DNA of 64,000 nt from Absicoccus porci (GTDB lineage Bacteria > Bacillota_I > Bacilli_A > Erysipelotrichales > Erysipelotrichaceae). Shown here one piece after another: positions 38,195 to 46,684 of this stretch (the first letter of the stretch is position 1; each line of letters opens with the position of its first letter). The notes under the pieces were generated by a model. It was given only the letters and a program-made list of their open reading frames with translations. It had not been told where the DNA came from and did not search any database. The position numbers and the translations under genes were made by a program. Where the stretch lies: contig NZ_RJQC01000004.1 in assembly GCF_003725415.1 (NCBI RefSeq), positions 1 to 64,000 on the forward strand, read 5' to 3'.

Positions 38195-39179
38195 TGATTT
38201 TTTCTTCCTCCATAATCGACAGCATCTTATTGACACAACTAATATCGGTAATCAAAACATTGATCCGTTTTCCTCGTAATGCACCTAAGATTGCTTTGGC
38301 TTTTTCTTCACCCACCGCAATCGCAATTCGTGTATCGACCTGTGCTAAACACTCTTCACTGATTGCCATGACACGATCATTAAACTCTTTAAATGGACCT
38401 TCATTGCCATTTTCATCAAAGAAACGAAGCATCACATCGCCGACAGCACCTAATTCTTTATAATGGGCATACTGTTCCGGCGTTATATACCCCGAATCAA
38501 CCAATGTAGAATGTGAAGCCTCCGTCGAGCCAACACCCATGATCACTGCATGCAACAGAGGAAATAAAGAAGTAACCTCCTCCACTGGCTTTTCTTTCTT
38601 CAAGCCATCCATGACATCAATATTACGGAAAATAGCGGGTGCAAAAAATTGTACAGCACTACCCCCGAATTTTTTCGCAAACGAACTCGCAATTTCATTA
38701 GAATGATAGTTTTGTGTACCCAATTGCTTGATACCAACACCACCAACTACAGGAACAAACGTACAATCAACTGACTCCACCGAAATATTGACATTGGCAA
38801 GATCATACAACGTATGACCCATCGAAACACCAATATATTCTTGATCCTGAAACGTACGGGCAAAATATGAAATCGCCTCTTCATATACTTTTTGTAAGTG
38901 CTCATATCGATTGCCAATTTCCAGTTCATCGACTATTACGATTTCTTTTAAATCGAAGACAGCTTCTAACTTTCGTTCTAGCTCTCCATACATGACACTG
39001 TCCGGATTATCCAATTCAATGCGAACAATATTTCTTTCTCGACCAGCTTTCAATAAACGTGAAACCGTAGCACGAGAAATACCCAATTGATCACAGATCT
39101 CCACTTGAGAGAAGCCATCCTTATAATATAAGTAACAACATTTATATATCAGACGAGGATCATCTACAATTTTCTTCAT
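38187..39179 (-). CDS. SorC/DeoR-type sugar-responsive regulator
   Basis: A 330-aa protein with an N-terminal helix-turn-helix (DGFSQVEICDQLGISRATVSRLLKAGRE, residues ~20-48) and a SorC sugar-phosphate-binding domain to the end. First gene of the glucitol operon (sorC-gutM-EIIA-SAF). Inverted 16-bp sites lie 64-117 bases upstream and again before both EIICB cassettes, so it likely controls three transcription units. AAGGA is ten bases before the ATG. Confidence 0.92.
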   Translation of the reverse strand: MKKIVDDPRLIYKCCYLYYKDGFSQVEICDQLGISRATVSRLLKAGRERNIVRIELDNPDSVMYGELERKLEAVFDLKEIVIVDELEIGNRYEHLQKVYEEAISYFARTFQDQEYIGVSMGHTLYDLANVNISVESVDCTFVPVVGGVGIKQLGTQNYHSNEIASSFAKKFGGSAVQFFAPAIFRNIDVMDGLKKEKPVEEVTSLFPLLHAVIMGVGSTEASHSTLVDSGYITPEQYAHYKELGAVGDVMLRFFDENGNEGPFKEFNDRVMAISEECLAQVDTRIAIAVGEEKAKAILGALRGKRINVLITDISCVNKMLSIMEEEKINV

Positions 39180-39192
39180 GTAACCGTTTTCC
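39178..39192 (-). promoter_or_regulatory. Possible cre site over the sorC start
   Basis: Plus-strand ATGTAACCGTTTTCC fits the cre consensus except at the last base and overlaps the start codon. Confidence 0.4.
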
Positions 39193-39242
39193 TTTATGGT
39201 TTTATATTAACACGATACTTTTTGTAGTCAATAGATTATATT

Positions 39243-39296
39243 TTGAACATATGTATAAATAATATTGTTAGAATTTTAACTTATACAAATGTTCAA
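39243..39296 (-). promoter_or_regulatory. Paired SorC-type operators of sorC
   Basis: TTGAACATATGTATAA (39243-39258) and its inverted partner TTATACAAATGTTCAA (39281-39296) differ at one position when compared as inverts. The starts are 38 bases apart. Likely autoregulation. Confidence 0.65.
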
Positions 39297-39300
39297 TTTA

Positions 39301-39409
39301 GAAAAAAAGAGTGCAAGATAAATCTTACACTCCTTCTCTCTAATACCCTCATTCTACCTCATTTTTCTCAACCATCCAATAAAAAAAGGCCTTGTTTTTG
39401 AACAAGACC
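39301..39409 (-). terminator. Tandem terminators after metY
   Basis: Two hairpins with minus-strand T-runs. The first is at 39381-39409 (GGTCTTGTT with AACAAGGCC-type pairing, seven T). The second is at 39302-39332 (GAGTGTAAGAT stem with one mismatch, seven T). They insulate sorC from metY. Confidence 0.75.
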
Positions 39410-39416
39410 CCTAAAC

Positions 39417-40697
39417 TTACGCAATGGCTTTAAATGCTGTATCCAAAGCTGCTAAGATATCATCGATATGTTCTGTACCAATGGATAAACGAATTGTATT
39501 TGGATAAATACCCTGATCAGCCGCTTCGGCTTCCGTCAATTGTGAATGCGTTGTACTCGCAGGATGAATGACCAACGATTTCACATCGGCTACATTGGCC
39601 AATAGCGAGAAGATTGGCAAATGATCGATCCAATTACGAGCCGTTTGTGCATCACCCTTTACTTCAAAAGTAAAGATAGAACCACCACCATTTGGGAAAT
39701 ATTTCTTATACAATTCGGGTTCTTCAATAGAAGGATGATGAACCGCTTCCACTTGTGGATGTGCATTCAAATATTTCACGACCTTTAATGCATTTTCCAC
39801 ATGACGCTCCACGCGCAACGATAATGTTTCCAAGCCTTGAATGAAAGCCCATGCATTCACTGGCGAAAGTGTAGCTCCCTCATCACGTAATAAGATAGCA
39901 CGAATATATGTTACAAAAGCTGCTGGTTTCGTTGCTTCATAGAAACGAATGCCATGATACGAAGGATTTGGTTCGGTCAACCATGGATACGCATCCGTTT
40001 GATCCCATTCATATTTACCGCTTTCAACCACGACACCACCTAGAGTAGCACCATGACCACCAATGAACTTTGTTGCACTGTGCACGACGATATCTGCACC
40101 ATATTCAAACGGACGAACCAAATAAGGTGTCGCAAATGTATTATCTACAACCAATGGAATATGATGTTTATGAGCTACCTTGGCCCATGCTTCAATATCT
40201 ACGATATTTCCTAATGGATTTCCTAGAGTTTCGATCCACAATCCTTTGGTGTTTTCATCAATTTCCGCTTCGACTTCATTTAAATCATAAGGATCTGCAA
40301 ATTTAGCTGTAATTCCATATAGAGGCAATGTGTGTGCCAATAAGTTATAGGTACCTCCATAAATGGTTTTGGCTGCAACGATATTTTCACCAGCCTTTGC
40401 CAAGGCTTGAATCGCATAAGTGACCGCTGCTGCACCCGAAGCAGTCGCAATGGCAGCACTACCACCCTCTAAAGCTGCAATTCGTTTTTCAAATACATCT
40501 TGAGTAGAATTGGTCAATCGACCATAGATATTTCCTGGATCGGCCAAACCAAAACGATCGGCAGCATGTTGTGAGTTTTTAAATACATAGGATGAAGTCA
40601 AATAAATTGGAACTTGACGGGAATCCGTAGCCGGATCGGCTTCTTCTTGTCCGACATGTAAAGCTAAAGTTTCGAAATGATATTTTTGTTCTGACAT
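39417..40697 (-). CDS. metY: O-acetylhomoserine sulfhydrylase (MetY)
   Basis: A 426-aa Cys/Met-metabolism PLP enzyme. It begins HFETLALHVGQEEADPATDSRQVPIYLTSSYVF-like in order, with NIYGRLTNSTQDVFEKRIAALEGG (PLP contacts), VVDNTFATPYL, and HSATKFIGGHGATLGG (PLP lysine). It makes homocysteine from O-acetylhomoserine and sulfide; with EpsC in the same window it points to sulfide assimilation. GGAGG precedes the ATG at 40697. A LysR regulator is upstream on the same strand. Confidence 0.94.
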   Translation of the reverse strand: MSEQKYHFETLALHVGQEEADPATDSRQVPIYLTSSYVFKNSQHAADRFGLADPGNIYGRLTNSTQDVFEKRIAALEGGSAAIATASGAAAVTYAIQALAKAGENIVAAKTIYGGTYNLLAHTLPLYGITAKFADPYDLNEVEAEIDENTKGLWIETLGNPLGNIVDIEAWAKVAHKHHIPLVVDNTFATPYLVRPFEYGADIVVHSATKFIGGHGATLGGVVVESGKYEWDQTDAYPWLTEPNPSYHGIRFYEATKPAAFVTYIRAILLRDEGATLSPVNAWAFIQGLETLSLRVERHVENALKVVKYLNAHPQVEAVHHPSIEEPELYKKYFPNGGGSIFTFEVKGDAQTARNWIDHLPIFSLLANVADVKSLVIHPASTTHSQLTEAEAADQGIYPNTIRLSIGTEHIDDILAALDTAFKAIA

Positions 40698-40730
40698 ATT
40701 GTATTTCCTCCTAGAATGTTTATTCTTTGT

Positions 40731-40746
40731 TTGTATGGTCATACAA
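40731..40746 (-). promoter_or_regulatory. Palindrome in front of metY
   Basis: TTGTATG-GT-CATACAA, perfect seven-base arms, 34 bases upstream of the metY start. A plausible site for the adjacent LysR regulator. Confidence 0.5.
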
Positions 40747-40810
40747 TATGCCATCTTTCGTTATTTGTATAATTGGTAAAAATAATATTTGTGATAAATA
40801 GTTTTTATAC

Positions 40811-41725
40811 CTATTTAAAATAATCCGAAAGCTCCTCTACATACGTTTTCGCAATGGGTGATAAGACACTATGTCGCTTATAGATATAGCCGATTGTCAT
40901 CGAACTATTGGGGTTATCATCATCGGCCTCATACGGAATGACCACATAGTCATCACCATTTAACTCTTCGGATATGATACCACTACACAACATATACCCA
41001 TTTAAACCAATCATTAAATTCAAAGCCGTAGCACGATCATTCAATTTGATCTGACGAGCATATTCATTTTCGGATAAGATTTCTTCCGCTAAATAAAAGG
41101 CCCCATCATCCCCTTGATCAAACGATAAATATGGATAATCCTGCAACTGATTTAAACGAATGCTTTTTTCCTTCGCTAACGGATGATCTTTATACAAATA
41201 AACATACGCATCACACGTAATGATGGGTTCAAATCCCAAGCCATTTTCATCCATAAGTCGTTGAATGTATTTGCGATTGTAGTCACTCATATATAAAATG
41301 CCAATCTCACTTTTGGAGTTGCCCACATCTTTGATAACTTCCATGGTTTGACATTCTTTGATACGAAATTCATATTTCAACGTATCAAATTGTTTGACCG
41401 TTTCCACAAAGGCTTTGACGGCAAATGAATAATGTTGACAAGATACCGAAAATTTATGTTTGATGGAACCTTGGGGTCCATATTTTTCTTTTAATAATTC
41501 ATATTGTTGATAGATTTGTCGTGCACTCATCAAAAAATCATTGCCTTCATCGGTCAAAAGAACACCGCGATTGGTTCGTTCAAAAATGGTAATGCCCAAT
41601 TCGGATTCCAATTCTTTGATGGCACTGGTCAAAGTGGGCTGCGAAATAAATAACTTTTCCGCTGCCTTATTCATCGAACCCACTTCTGCCGTCACGATCA
41701 TATAATAGATTTGTTGAAGTGTCAT
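40811..41725 (-). CDS. LysR-family regulator, likely of metY
   Basis: A 304-aa LysR protein. The helix-turn-helix is residues ~15-40 (SMNKAAEKLFISQPTLTSAI), followed by an effector domain (CDAYVYLYKDHPLAKE). It lies directly upstream of metY on the same strand, so control of sulfur metabolism (CysB/CmbR-like role) is a reasonable inference. AAAGGG precedes the ATG. Confidence 0.9.
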   Translation of the reverse strand: MTLQQIYYMIVTAEVGSMNKAAEKLFISQPTLTSAIKELESELGITIFERTNRGVLLTDEGNDFLMSARQIYQQYELLKEKYGPQGSIKHKFSVSCQHYSFAVKAFVETVKQFDTLKYEFRIKECQTMEVIKDVGNSKSEIGILYMSDYNRKYIQRLMDENGLGFEPIITCDAYVYLYKDHPLAKEKSIRLNQLQDYPYLSFDQGDDGAFYLAEEILSENEYARQIKLNDRATALNLMIGLNGYMLCSGIISEELNGDDYVVIPYEADDDNPNSSMTIGYIYKRHSVLSPIAKTYVEELSDYFK

Positions 41726-41739
41726 AGCATTCCCTTTCC

Positions 41740-42447
41740 CTATTTTGTTGTATCCAGGATTGTTTCTGCCCACGTTTGATAAAACGAAGGTTGAAAATGC
41801 ATGCCATCCTGCGCATAAATGGATTCATTCGCCAATGTATCATCAGCAACATAGATCCATTTTTGTTTCTTACACATTTTCTTTAAATCCCGATTGATGG
41901 TTGGAATCTGTTGCCAACGTGCATCTTTTTGAGTCAATGCCTGATTGACAGGAATAATCGCACAAATATAGATTTTCGCATGCGGCACAACATCTTGGAC
42001 CTTTTTTACCTCTTCTTGCACTTTGGCTACATAACCACCTGCATAATTTCTTCCTAGATCATTCAAACCATAGGAAATATAAACCGAAGTTGGACTCATT
42101 TTCTTGATTGCATCCAAATGATCCTCGATCTTTACGATTGAATCACCCGTATCGGCCAAAACCCGACTCGATTCTAAAAAGCCATACGATTGAAAACCGA
42201 CTACCCGTGAATCCCCTAAAAAGACATAATCATGAAAGCGGGCAAAGACATCTTCCGAAGTCGTATTGCCTTCCTTTTCTTCGGAAAATTGAAGAGCCAG
42301 TTGTTTGGTTGGCAATTTTTCTTGTTTTTCAATATATTGAAGACCGGCTGGTTTGGCTTGTTTGGATGATGAAAAAACCATCGATAATCCCAAAGCCAAT
42401 ACCAATCCAATCAATATATAAAGATTCCATCGCTCCTTAAAAACCAT
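41740..42447 (-). CDS. SGNH/GDSL hydrolase, membrane-anchored
   Basis: A 235-aa protein. Residues ~9-27 (LYILIGLVLALGLSMVFSS) form a signal anchor, so the domain is extracellular. Blocks are VFLGDSRVVG (Ser), GLNDLGRN (Asn) and DGMHFQPSFY (Asp-x-x-His). Possibly an acyl-esterase acting on cell-wall polymers or peptidoglycan O-acetyl groups. No Shine-Dalgarno; TG-C-TATAAT and six bases precede the ATG. Divergent from degV. Confidence 0.87.
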   Translation of the reverse strand: MVFKERWNLYILIGLVLALGLSMVFSSSKQAKPAGLQYIEKQEKLPTKQLALQFSEEKEGNTTSEDVFARFHDYVFLGDSRVVGFQSYGFLESSRVLADTGDSIVKIEDHLDAIKKMSPTSVYISYGLNDLGRNYAGGYVAKVQEEVKKVQDVVPHAKIYICAIIPVNQALTQKDARWQQIPTINRDLKKMCKKQKWIYVADDTLANESIYAQDGMHFQPSFYQTWAETILDTTK

Positions 42448-42462
42448 GGACCTATTATAGCA
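42448..42462 (-). promoter_or_regulatory. Extended -10 promoter for a leaderless SGNH mRNA
   Basis: TG-C-TATAAT (42454-42462), AGGTCC, ATG. This is the cleanest example of the pattern, in an intergenic region with no upstream gene on this strand. Confidence 0.6.
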
Positions 42463-42524
42463 CGATGCAAATTTTGTTGTGTCCCGAATTTCAAAATGCT
42501 ACCATAAGGAGTAGGAGATTAACT

Positions 42525-43376
42525 ATGAAAGTAGCATTTGTGACCGATACAGGAACCGGCATGAGTCCCGAACAATGGAAACAAGAGGGCATCTATTGCT
42601 TTCCTTTACAAATTGAATGTGATGGCATTTCCTATGATGAATTGGAAACGATGAACTATCATCAATTCATTCAAAATTTACACCAGAAAAAGATCATGAA
42701 AACATCTTTGCCCAAATTAGGACATATCGAAGATTGTTTTCAAGCCATCAAAGACCAAGGATATGATACGGTATTTTGTGTTCCGATTTGCCGCGGTCTA
42801 TCTGGTGCGATGGATGCCATGGAAATGATGGCTCGACAAGTTGGCTTGGAATTCATCGGGATTGATTGTTATGTCACGGCCGTTCTTCAAGCCACATGTA
42901 TCCGCCTAGCCAAACAACTCTATGATAAAGGAGTAAGCATGGATATTATCGTTGCCAAGCTACAAGCCATCATCGAAACGGGCGATACCATCCTCATCTT
43001 TGAAGATCTGCAACATATGCGCCGTGGCGGCCGATTGACCCCGGCAGCGGCTTTACTTGGTGGTTTATTGCGTATTAAACCGGTCTTACATTTAAATATT
43101 TCCACCCAAGGAAAAGTCGATGTGATGGCCAAACCAAGAACTTTGTCCAAAGCCCAAAGCGTGGTGATTGAACGCTTAAAAGCCCGAACAACGATTCATG
43201 AAGATACCGTATTCTTGGCCCATGTTGATGCCCAAAAGAATGCCGAAGCATTCGCAAAGAAAATTGAAACAGAAATTGAAGGCGTACACGTCCATGTGAT
43301 TGATCTAGTCAGTGCCGTTGGCGTACATACGGGACTCGGCTGTTTAGCCCTGCAAGTATTTGATACGAAAGCTTAG
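42525..43376 (+). CDS. DegV/FakB-type fatty acid-binding protein
   Basis: A 283-aa DegV-fold protein. VAFVTDTGTGMSPEQ, TSLPKLGHIEDCFQ and CVPICRGLSGAMDAMEM are typical; QHMRRGGRLTPAAALLGG and LKIKP-like RIKPVL follow. FakB proteins hold a fatty acid for phosphorylation by FakA; FakA is not in this window. AAGGAGTAGGAG precedes the ATG at 42525. Followed 12 bases later by the SHOCT gene. Confidence 0.9.
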   Translation: MKVAFVTDTGTGMSPEQWKQEGIYCFPLQIECDGISYDELETMNYHQFIQNLHQKKIMKTSLPKLGHIEDCFQAIKDQGYDTVFCVPICRGLSGAMDAMEMMARQVGLEFIGIDCYVTAVLQATCIRLAKQLYDKGVSMDIIVAKLQAIIETGDTILIFEDLQHMRRGGRLTPAAALLGGLLRIKPVLHLNISTQGKVDVMAKPRTLSKAQSVVIERLKARTTIHEDTVFLAHVDAQKNAEAFAKKIETEIEGVHVHVIDLVSAVGVHTGLGCLALQVFDTKA

Positions 43377-43388
43377 AGGTGAAACTAT

Positions 43389-43769
43389 ATGTTTTATGAA
43401 ATCGAAGGAATTGGTACGATTCCACCCATGTCTTTTGAAGATGATCAATTGGTCACCGAACGGAAAACCTATCCCTATGACCAAATCAAAGATCTATACA
43501 TCACCAACTCCGCGGCTTTCAGTCCCTATGCGATCTTGAAAGTCAAATACGATGGTGGTGTAGATTCGGTCCCCTTTAATCGACATCGTCTAAAAGTGGT
43601 CAAACATGCCATCAAAGAATGGCGCCTATTACAAACAAACAAAGAAAAGAAACAGCCGACCGATCTGGATCCCTACCAACAAATCAAAGAGTTGAAGGAA
43701 TTATTAGATATGGATGCGATCACCCAAGAAGAATATGACAAAAAGAAAAAGGAATTGCTGGATTTATAA
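43389..43769 (+). CDS. Small protein with C-terminal SHOCT domain
   Basis: A 126-aa soluble protein. The N-terminal two thirds are a small PH-like beta-rich domain I cannot name (YPYDQIKDLYITNSAAF). The C-terminal 30 residues are a SHOCT module (QIKELKELLDMDAITQEEYDKKK). Likely co-transcribed with degV. Its terminator has been split by an ISL3 element that starts seven bases after the stop codon. Confidence 0.75.
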   Translation: MFYEIEGIGTIPPMSFEDDQLVTERKTYPYDQIKDLYITNSAAFSPYAILKVKYDGGVDSVPFNRHRLKVVKHAIKEWRLLQTNKEKKQPTDLDPYQQIKELKELLDMDAITQEEYDKKKKELLDL

Positions 43770-43776
43770 GCAATTC
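43769..43776. repeat. 8-bp target duplication, left copy
   Basis: AGCAATTC, repeated at 45657-45664 on the other side of the ISL3 element. Its first base is the last base of the SHOCT stop codon. Confidence 0.85.
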
Positions 43777-43794
43777 GGATAACCAAACTTTAAT

Positions 43795-43882
43795 GGGGTC
43801 TAGTTAACTGGGGTCCTTAACTGGGGTCAGTTAAATGAAACTTATTACTTACCAAACTTATCCGGGGTCCTTAAACGGGGTC
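43795..43882 (+). repeat. GGGGTC array, left end of ISL3 element
   Basis: GGGGTC at 43795, 43810, 43823, 43864 and 43877, mostly spaced 13-15 bases and followed by TTAAC-like sequence. Probably transposase binding sites. Confidence 0.7.
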
Positions 43883-43988
43883 TAATCTATAAGCAAAAGG
43901 AATCGTTTCCTGAGTTGGTTTCTCATTTTTCGATTCCTTTTTCGTTTATCCTTATTCTTGTCCGAATCTACAAGAAAGAAGGTTTTAA

Positions 43989-45431
43989 ATGAAACATTAC
44001 TCACTAGAAGATGTCCTCGATCTCGCAGACTCTGATTCAACAATAACGGATATCCAGATCAACGGAAACATAAAATATATTACGGTTTCTAAAAATATTC
44101 CCGTCAATCCCATATGCCCTATCTGCGGCTCCAGGCTTCATTCCAAAGGTCGCTTCTCCCGTCATCCTAATAACCAAATCCTTCAGGACGGTTATTCTGT
44201 TGATTTGACCGTTATCGGAAGGCGCTGGAAATGTTCCAACCCGAAATGTGCCTACACCGCTACGGATCAATTCGATTTCCTGGAAAAACGAAAAAGGACT
44301 TCCAAAATTATCGTCTTTCAGATTCTTATGGCTTTTAAAGATATTAACATGTCTTGTTCACAGATTGCTCAAAAATTCCATGTTTCGGATACCTATGTTC
44401 ATCAATTATTCATGCGTTATATCGATCTGCCCCGCAAAAAGTTGACAGAGTTCATTTGTATCGATGAGGTCTATCTTAACTTAGACCCTTATTGTAAATA
44501 TGCTCTCGTTATTATGGATTTCCTCAGCGGTGTCATTTTGGACATCATTCAGAGCCGTCGTCAACAATATACGGAATCCTATTTCCTTTCCATTCCCAAA
44601 ACGGAAAGAGATCAGGTCAAAGCCATCTGTTGTGATATGTATGATCCCTATATTAACTACACGACCAAATATTTTCACAATGCGGTGGCTGTCACTGATT
44701 CTTTTCATGTCCTTCAGTGGCTTTTACGTCTTATTCGCAACTATATCAACTCGGTCAAAAAGAGATACCAGGCACGCGACCGCAAACTTCTGAAGGAAAA
44801 GAACGAATATATTAAAAGTGACCAGAAATCCGTAAAGGATTCAAAGGAAGTCTATATTTTAAAAAAGGCGAACTGGGTCCTCCTTCTCAATCCTAATAAA
44901 TGGGAATACCATCCGCCTCACTATAATTATAAACTACAGAAACCCATGGATACATACAGCTGGGAATCGGAATTTCTTGCATTGGACGAAAACTTTCAAA
45001 CGATACGGAATCTAAAGGACCTTTACGAGGATTTCAATGAAAAGTTTGTCAACAATCTGGAAGGTGCCTCCAAACGGCTCGATGAATTGATTGAAATCTA
45101 TGATAATTCCAATATCCAGTTGTTCAATGATTTTTCATCTCTGCTCAAAAGATATCATGACAGTATTGTAAATTCCTTTACATATGTAGCTGCACAAAAT
45201 ATATCCGGTGCCGCTTTAAGGCGTCTATCCAACGGGCCTCTTGAATCTTTCAACAACATACCTTCGGGATTACGTTCACAGTCACACGGAGTACAGAATT
45301 TTCAATATACAAGAAACCGTATCCTATGGGCAGTACGTGACGATGCATCTATAAAAGCTGTTCCATATACAATAAAACAAATTCAAACAGAGGGGAGAAA
45401 AAGAAGCACTTACAAAAAGAAAAACGAATAA
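43989..45431 (+). CDS. ISL3-family DDE transposase
   Basis: A 480-aa transposase. N-terminal zinc finger CPICGSRLHSKGRF and CSNPKC; helix-turn-helix MSCSQIAQKFHVSDTYVHQLF; catalytic Asp in FICIDEVYL, Asp in ICCDMYDPYI, and Glu in NGPLESFNNI. Full length, no frameshift, AAGAAGG before the ATG, so probably active. Codon choice and local composition are similar to the surroundings but with more Lys and Tyr. Confidence 0.93.
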   Translation: MKHYSLEDVLDLADSDSTITDIQINGNIKYITVSKNIPVNPICPICGSRLHSKGRFSRHPNNQILQDGYSVDLTVIGRRWKCSNPKCAYTATDQFDFLEKRKRTSKIIVFQILMAFKDINMSCSQIAQKFHVSDTYVHQLFMRYIDLPRKKLTEFICIDEVYLNLDPYCKYALVIMDFLSGVILDIIQSRRQQYTESYFLSIPKTERDQVKAICCDMYDPYINYTTKYFHNAVAVTDSFHVLQWLLRLIRNYINSVKKRYQARDRKLLKEKNEYIKSDQKSVKDSKEVYILKKANWVLLLNPNKWEYHPPHYNYKLQKPMDTYSWESEFLALDENFQTIRNLKDLYEDFNEKFVNNLEGASKRLDELIEIYDNSNIQLFNDFSSLLKRYHDSIVNSFTYVAAQNISGAALRRLSNGPLESFNNIPSGLRSQSHGVQNFQYTRNRILWAVRDDASIKAVPYTIKQIQTEGRKRSTYKKKNE

Positions 45432-45545
45432 ATATTAAACTAAATAGAATACGGAAAAATAAGAATACAAGAAAAGAATATTGATTCGGGCAAATGAAAA
45501 CCTCTGGAAATCATGATATGATCCAGAGGTTTCATTTTATGTACA

Positions 45546-45639
45546 GACCCCAATTAACGGCCCCAGTTAACTTTGGATAAATCACAGACCCCAGTTAGCG
45601 ACCCCGGTTAAGGACCCCAAACTGTTTGGAAATACCCCG
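45546..45639 (-). repeat. GACCCC array, right end of ISL3 element
   Basis: GACCCC or one-base variants at 45546, 45559, 45587, 45600, 45613 and 45634: the inverse of the left array, with recurrent 13-base spacing. Confidence 0.7.
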
Positions 45640-45656
45640 GTTAACTTTGGAAAGCC

Positions 45657-45664
45657 AGCAATTC
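45657..45664. repeat. 8-bp target duplication, right copy
   Basis: AGCAATTC, followed by CTTTTTT; the T-run belongs to the terminator that was interrupted by the insertion. Confidence 0.85.
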
Positions 45665-45673
45665 CTTTTTTGA

Positions 45674-46624
45674 TTAAATGACATAAAACCACGTGTCGTC
45701 TTGCGGTAACTCTTCTTTTTCAATCTTATCCTTACCCATATGTAATTCTTGATTTTGAATTGTGACACGCGATTCCGGTTTAATTGAACTGGTCACAAAC
45801 GCATTCGCACCAATGATCGAATCATGACCAATCACGGTTTTTCCACCCAAAACGGAAGCTCCCGAATAAATCGTCACATTATCTTCAATGGTTGGATGGC
45901 GCTTGACACCATGTAAACGTTGACCGGCACTGGTCGACAAAGCCCCTAAAGTTACCCCTTGATAGATCTTGACATGCTCGCCAATATTGGTCGTCGAACC
46001 CACGACGATACCGGTACCATGATCGATAAAGAAATATTTACCAATTGTTGCGGCTGGATGAATATCAATTCCCGTTTCGGAATGCACATATTCCGACATC
46101 ATACGCGGAATCAAAGGAACATTCAATTCCCACAGAACATGAGAAATTCGATGCACTGTAGAAGCCAGGATACCCGGATAGCTCAAAACAATTTCATTCT
46201 TGCTGGTAGCGGCTGGATCGCCATCAAATGTGGCCTGAATATCCGTATCAATAAAACTACGAATGCGTGGGATCTGGGTAAAAAACTGCAACGTAATATC
46301 TTTGGCCACTTTACGCAACTCCCCTTCATTCATGCTTTCATATTTGGGATCATTCTTCAACGCAATCACAATTTGTTTCTGCATATTATACATGACATCT
46401 TCGACCAATGCCGATAAGGAATGACGCATGTTGAAGATCTTATATACTTCATCCCGATAGAAGCCAGGAAAAATAATGCGCAATAATTTATTGACGATCT
46501 CGACGACCTTTGTTTTATCCGGTTGATGAAACATGGTCATAACGTCCAATTCGCGCTTTTGATTATAGTCGTTCATGACCAGTTCAACAACTTCTTCGAC
46601 TTCATTGAATTCTAATTCATTCAT
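45674..46624 (-). CDS. epsC: Serine O-acetyltransferase (EpsC type)
   Basis: A 316-aa enzyme making O-acetylserine for cysteine synthesis. The N-terminal helical domain (to ~180) is followed by the left-handed beta-helix: GIDIHPAATIGKYFFIDHGTG, VVGSTTNIGEHVKIYQGVTLG, HPTIEDNVTIYSGASVLGG. The catalytic His is in FIDHGTG. AGAGGTG precedes ATG 46624; the GTG nine bases upstream lies inside that site. Its former terminator was split by the adjacent ISL3 insertion. Confidence 0.92.
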   Translation of the reverse strand: MNELEFNEVEEVVELVMNDYNQKRELDVMTMFHQPDKTKVVEIVNKLLRIIFPGFYRDEVYKIFNMRHSLSALVEDVMYNMQKQIVIALKNDPKYESMNEGELRKVAKDITLQFFTQIPRIRSFIDTDIQATFDGDPAATSKNEIVLSYPGILASTVHRISHVLWELNVPLIPRMMSEYVHSETGIDIHPAATIGKYFFIDHGTGIVVGSTTNIGEHVKIYQGVTLGALSTSAGQRLHGVKRHPTIEDNVTIYSGASVLGGKTVIGHDSIIGANAFVTSSIKPESRVTIQNQELHMGKDKIEKEELPQDDTWFYVI

Positions 46625-46684
46625 AAAATTCACCTCTTGTCTCTATTTTAACAAAAGTCTATTCACTTGTCGCCTGTAACGATT

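Larger units (their letters stand above)
43777..45656 (+). mobile_element. ISL3-family insertion sequence, intact
   Basis: A 1,880-base element flanked by AGCAATTC on both sides; 8 bp is the usual ISL3 duplication length. The ends start GGATAACCAAACTTTAATG and, inverted, GGCTTTCCAAAGTTAACCG, an imperfect inverted repeat of about 23 bp. Both ends carry arrays of GGGGTC hexamers. It contains a single transposase gene. The insertion separated the stem of a bidirectional terminator from its T-run. Confidence 0.88.

Noticed and set aside
43795-45639. GGGGTC/GACCCC repeats as a CRISPR array
   Set aside because: The repeat is only six bases, has no spacers of uniform length, and lies symmetrically inside the ends of an ISL3 element.
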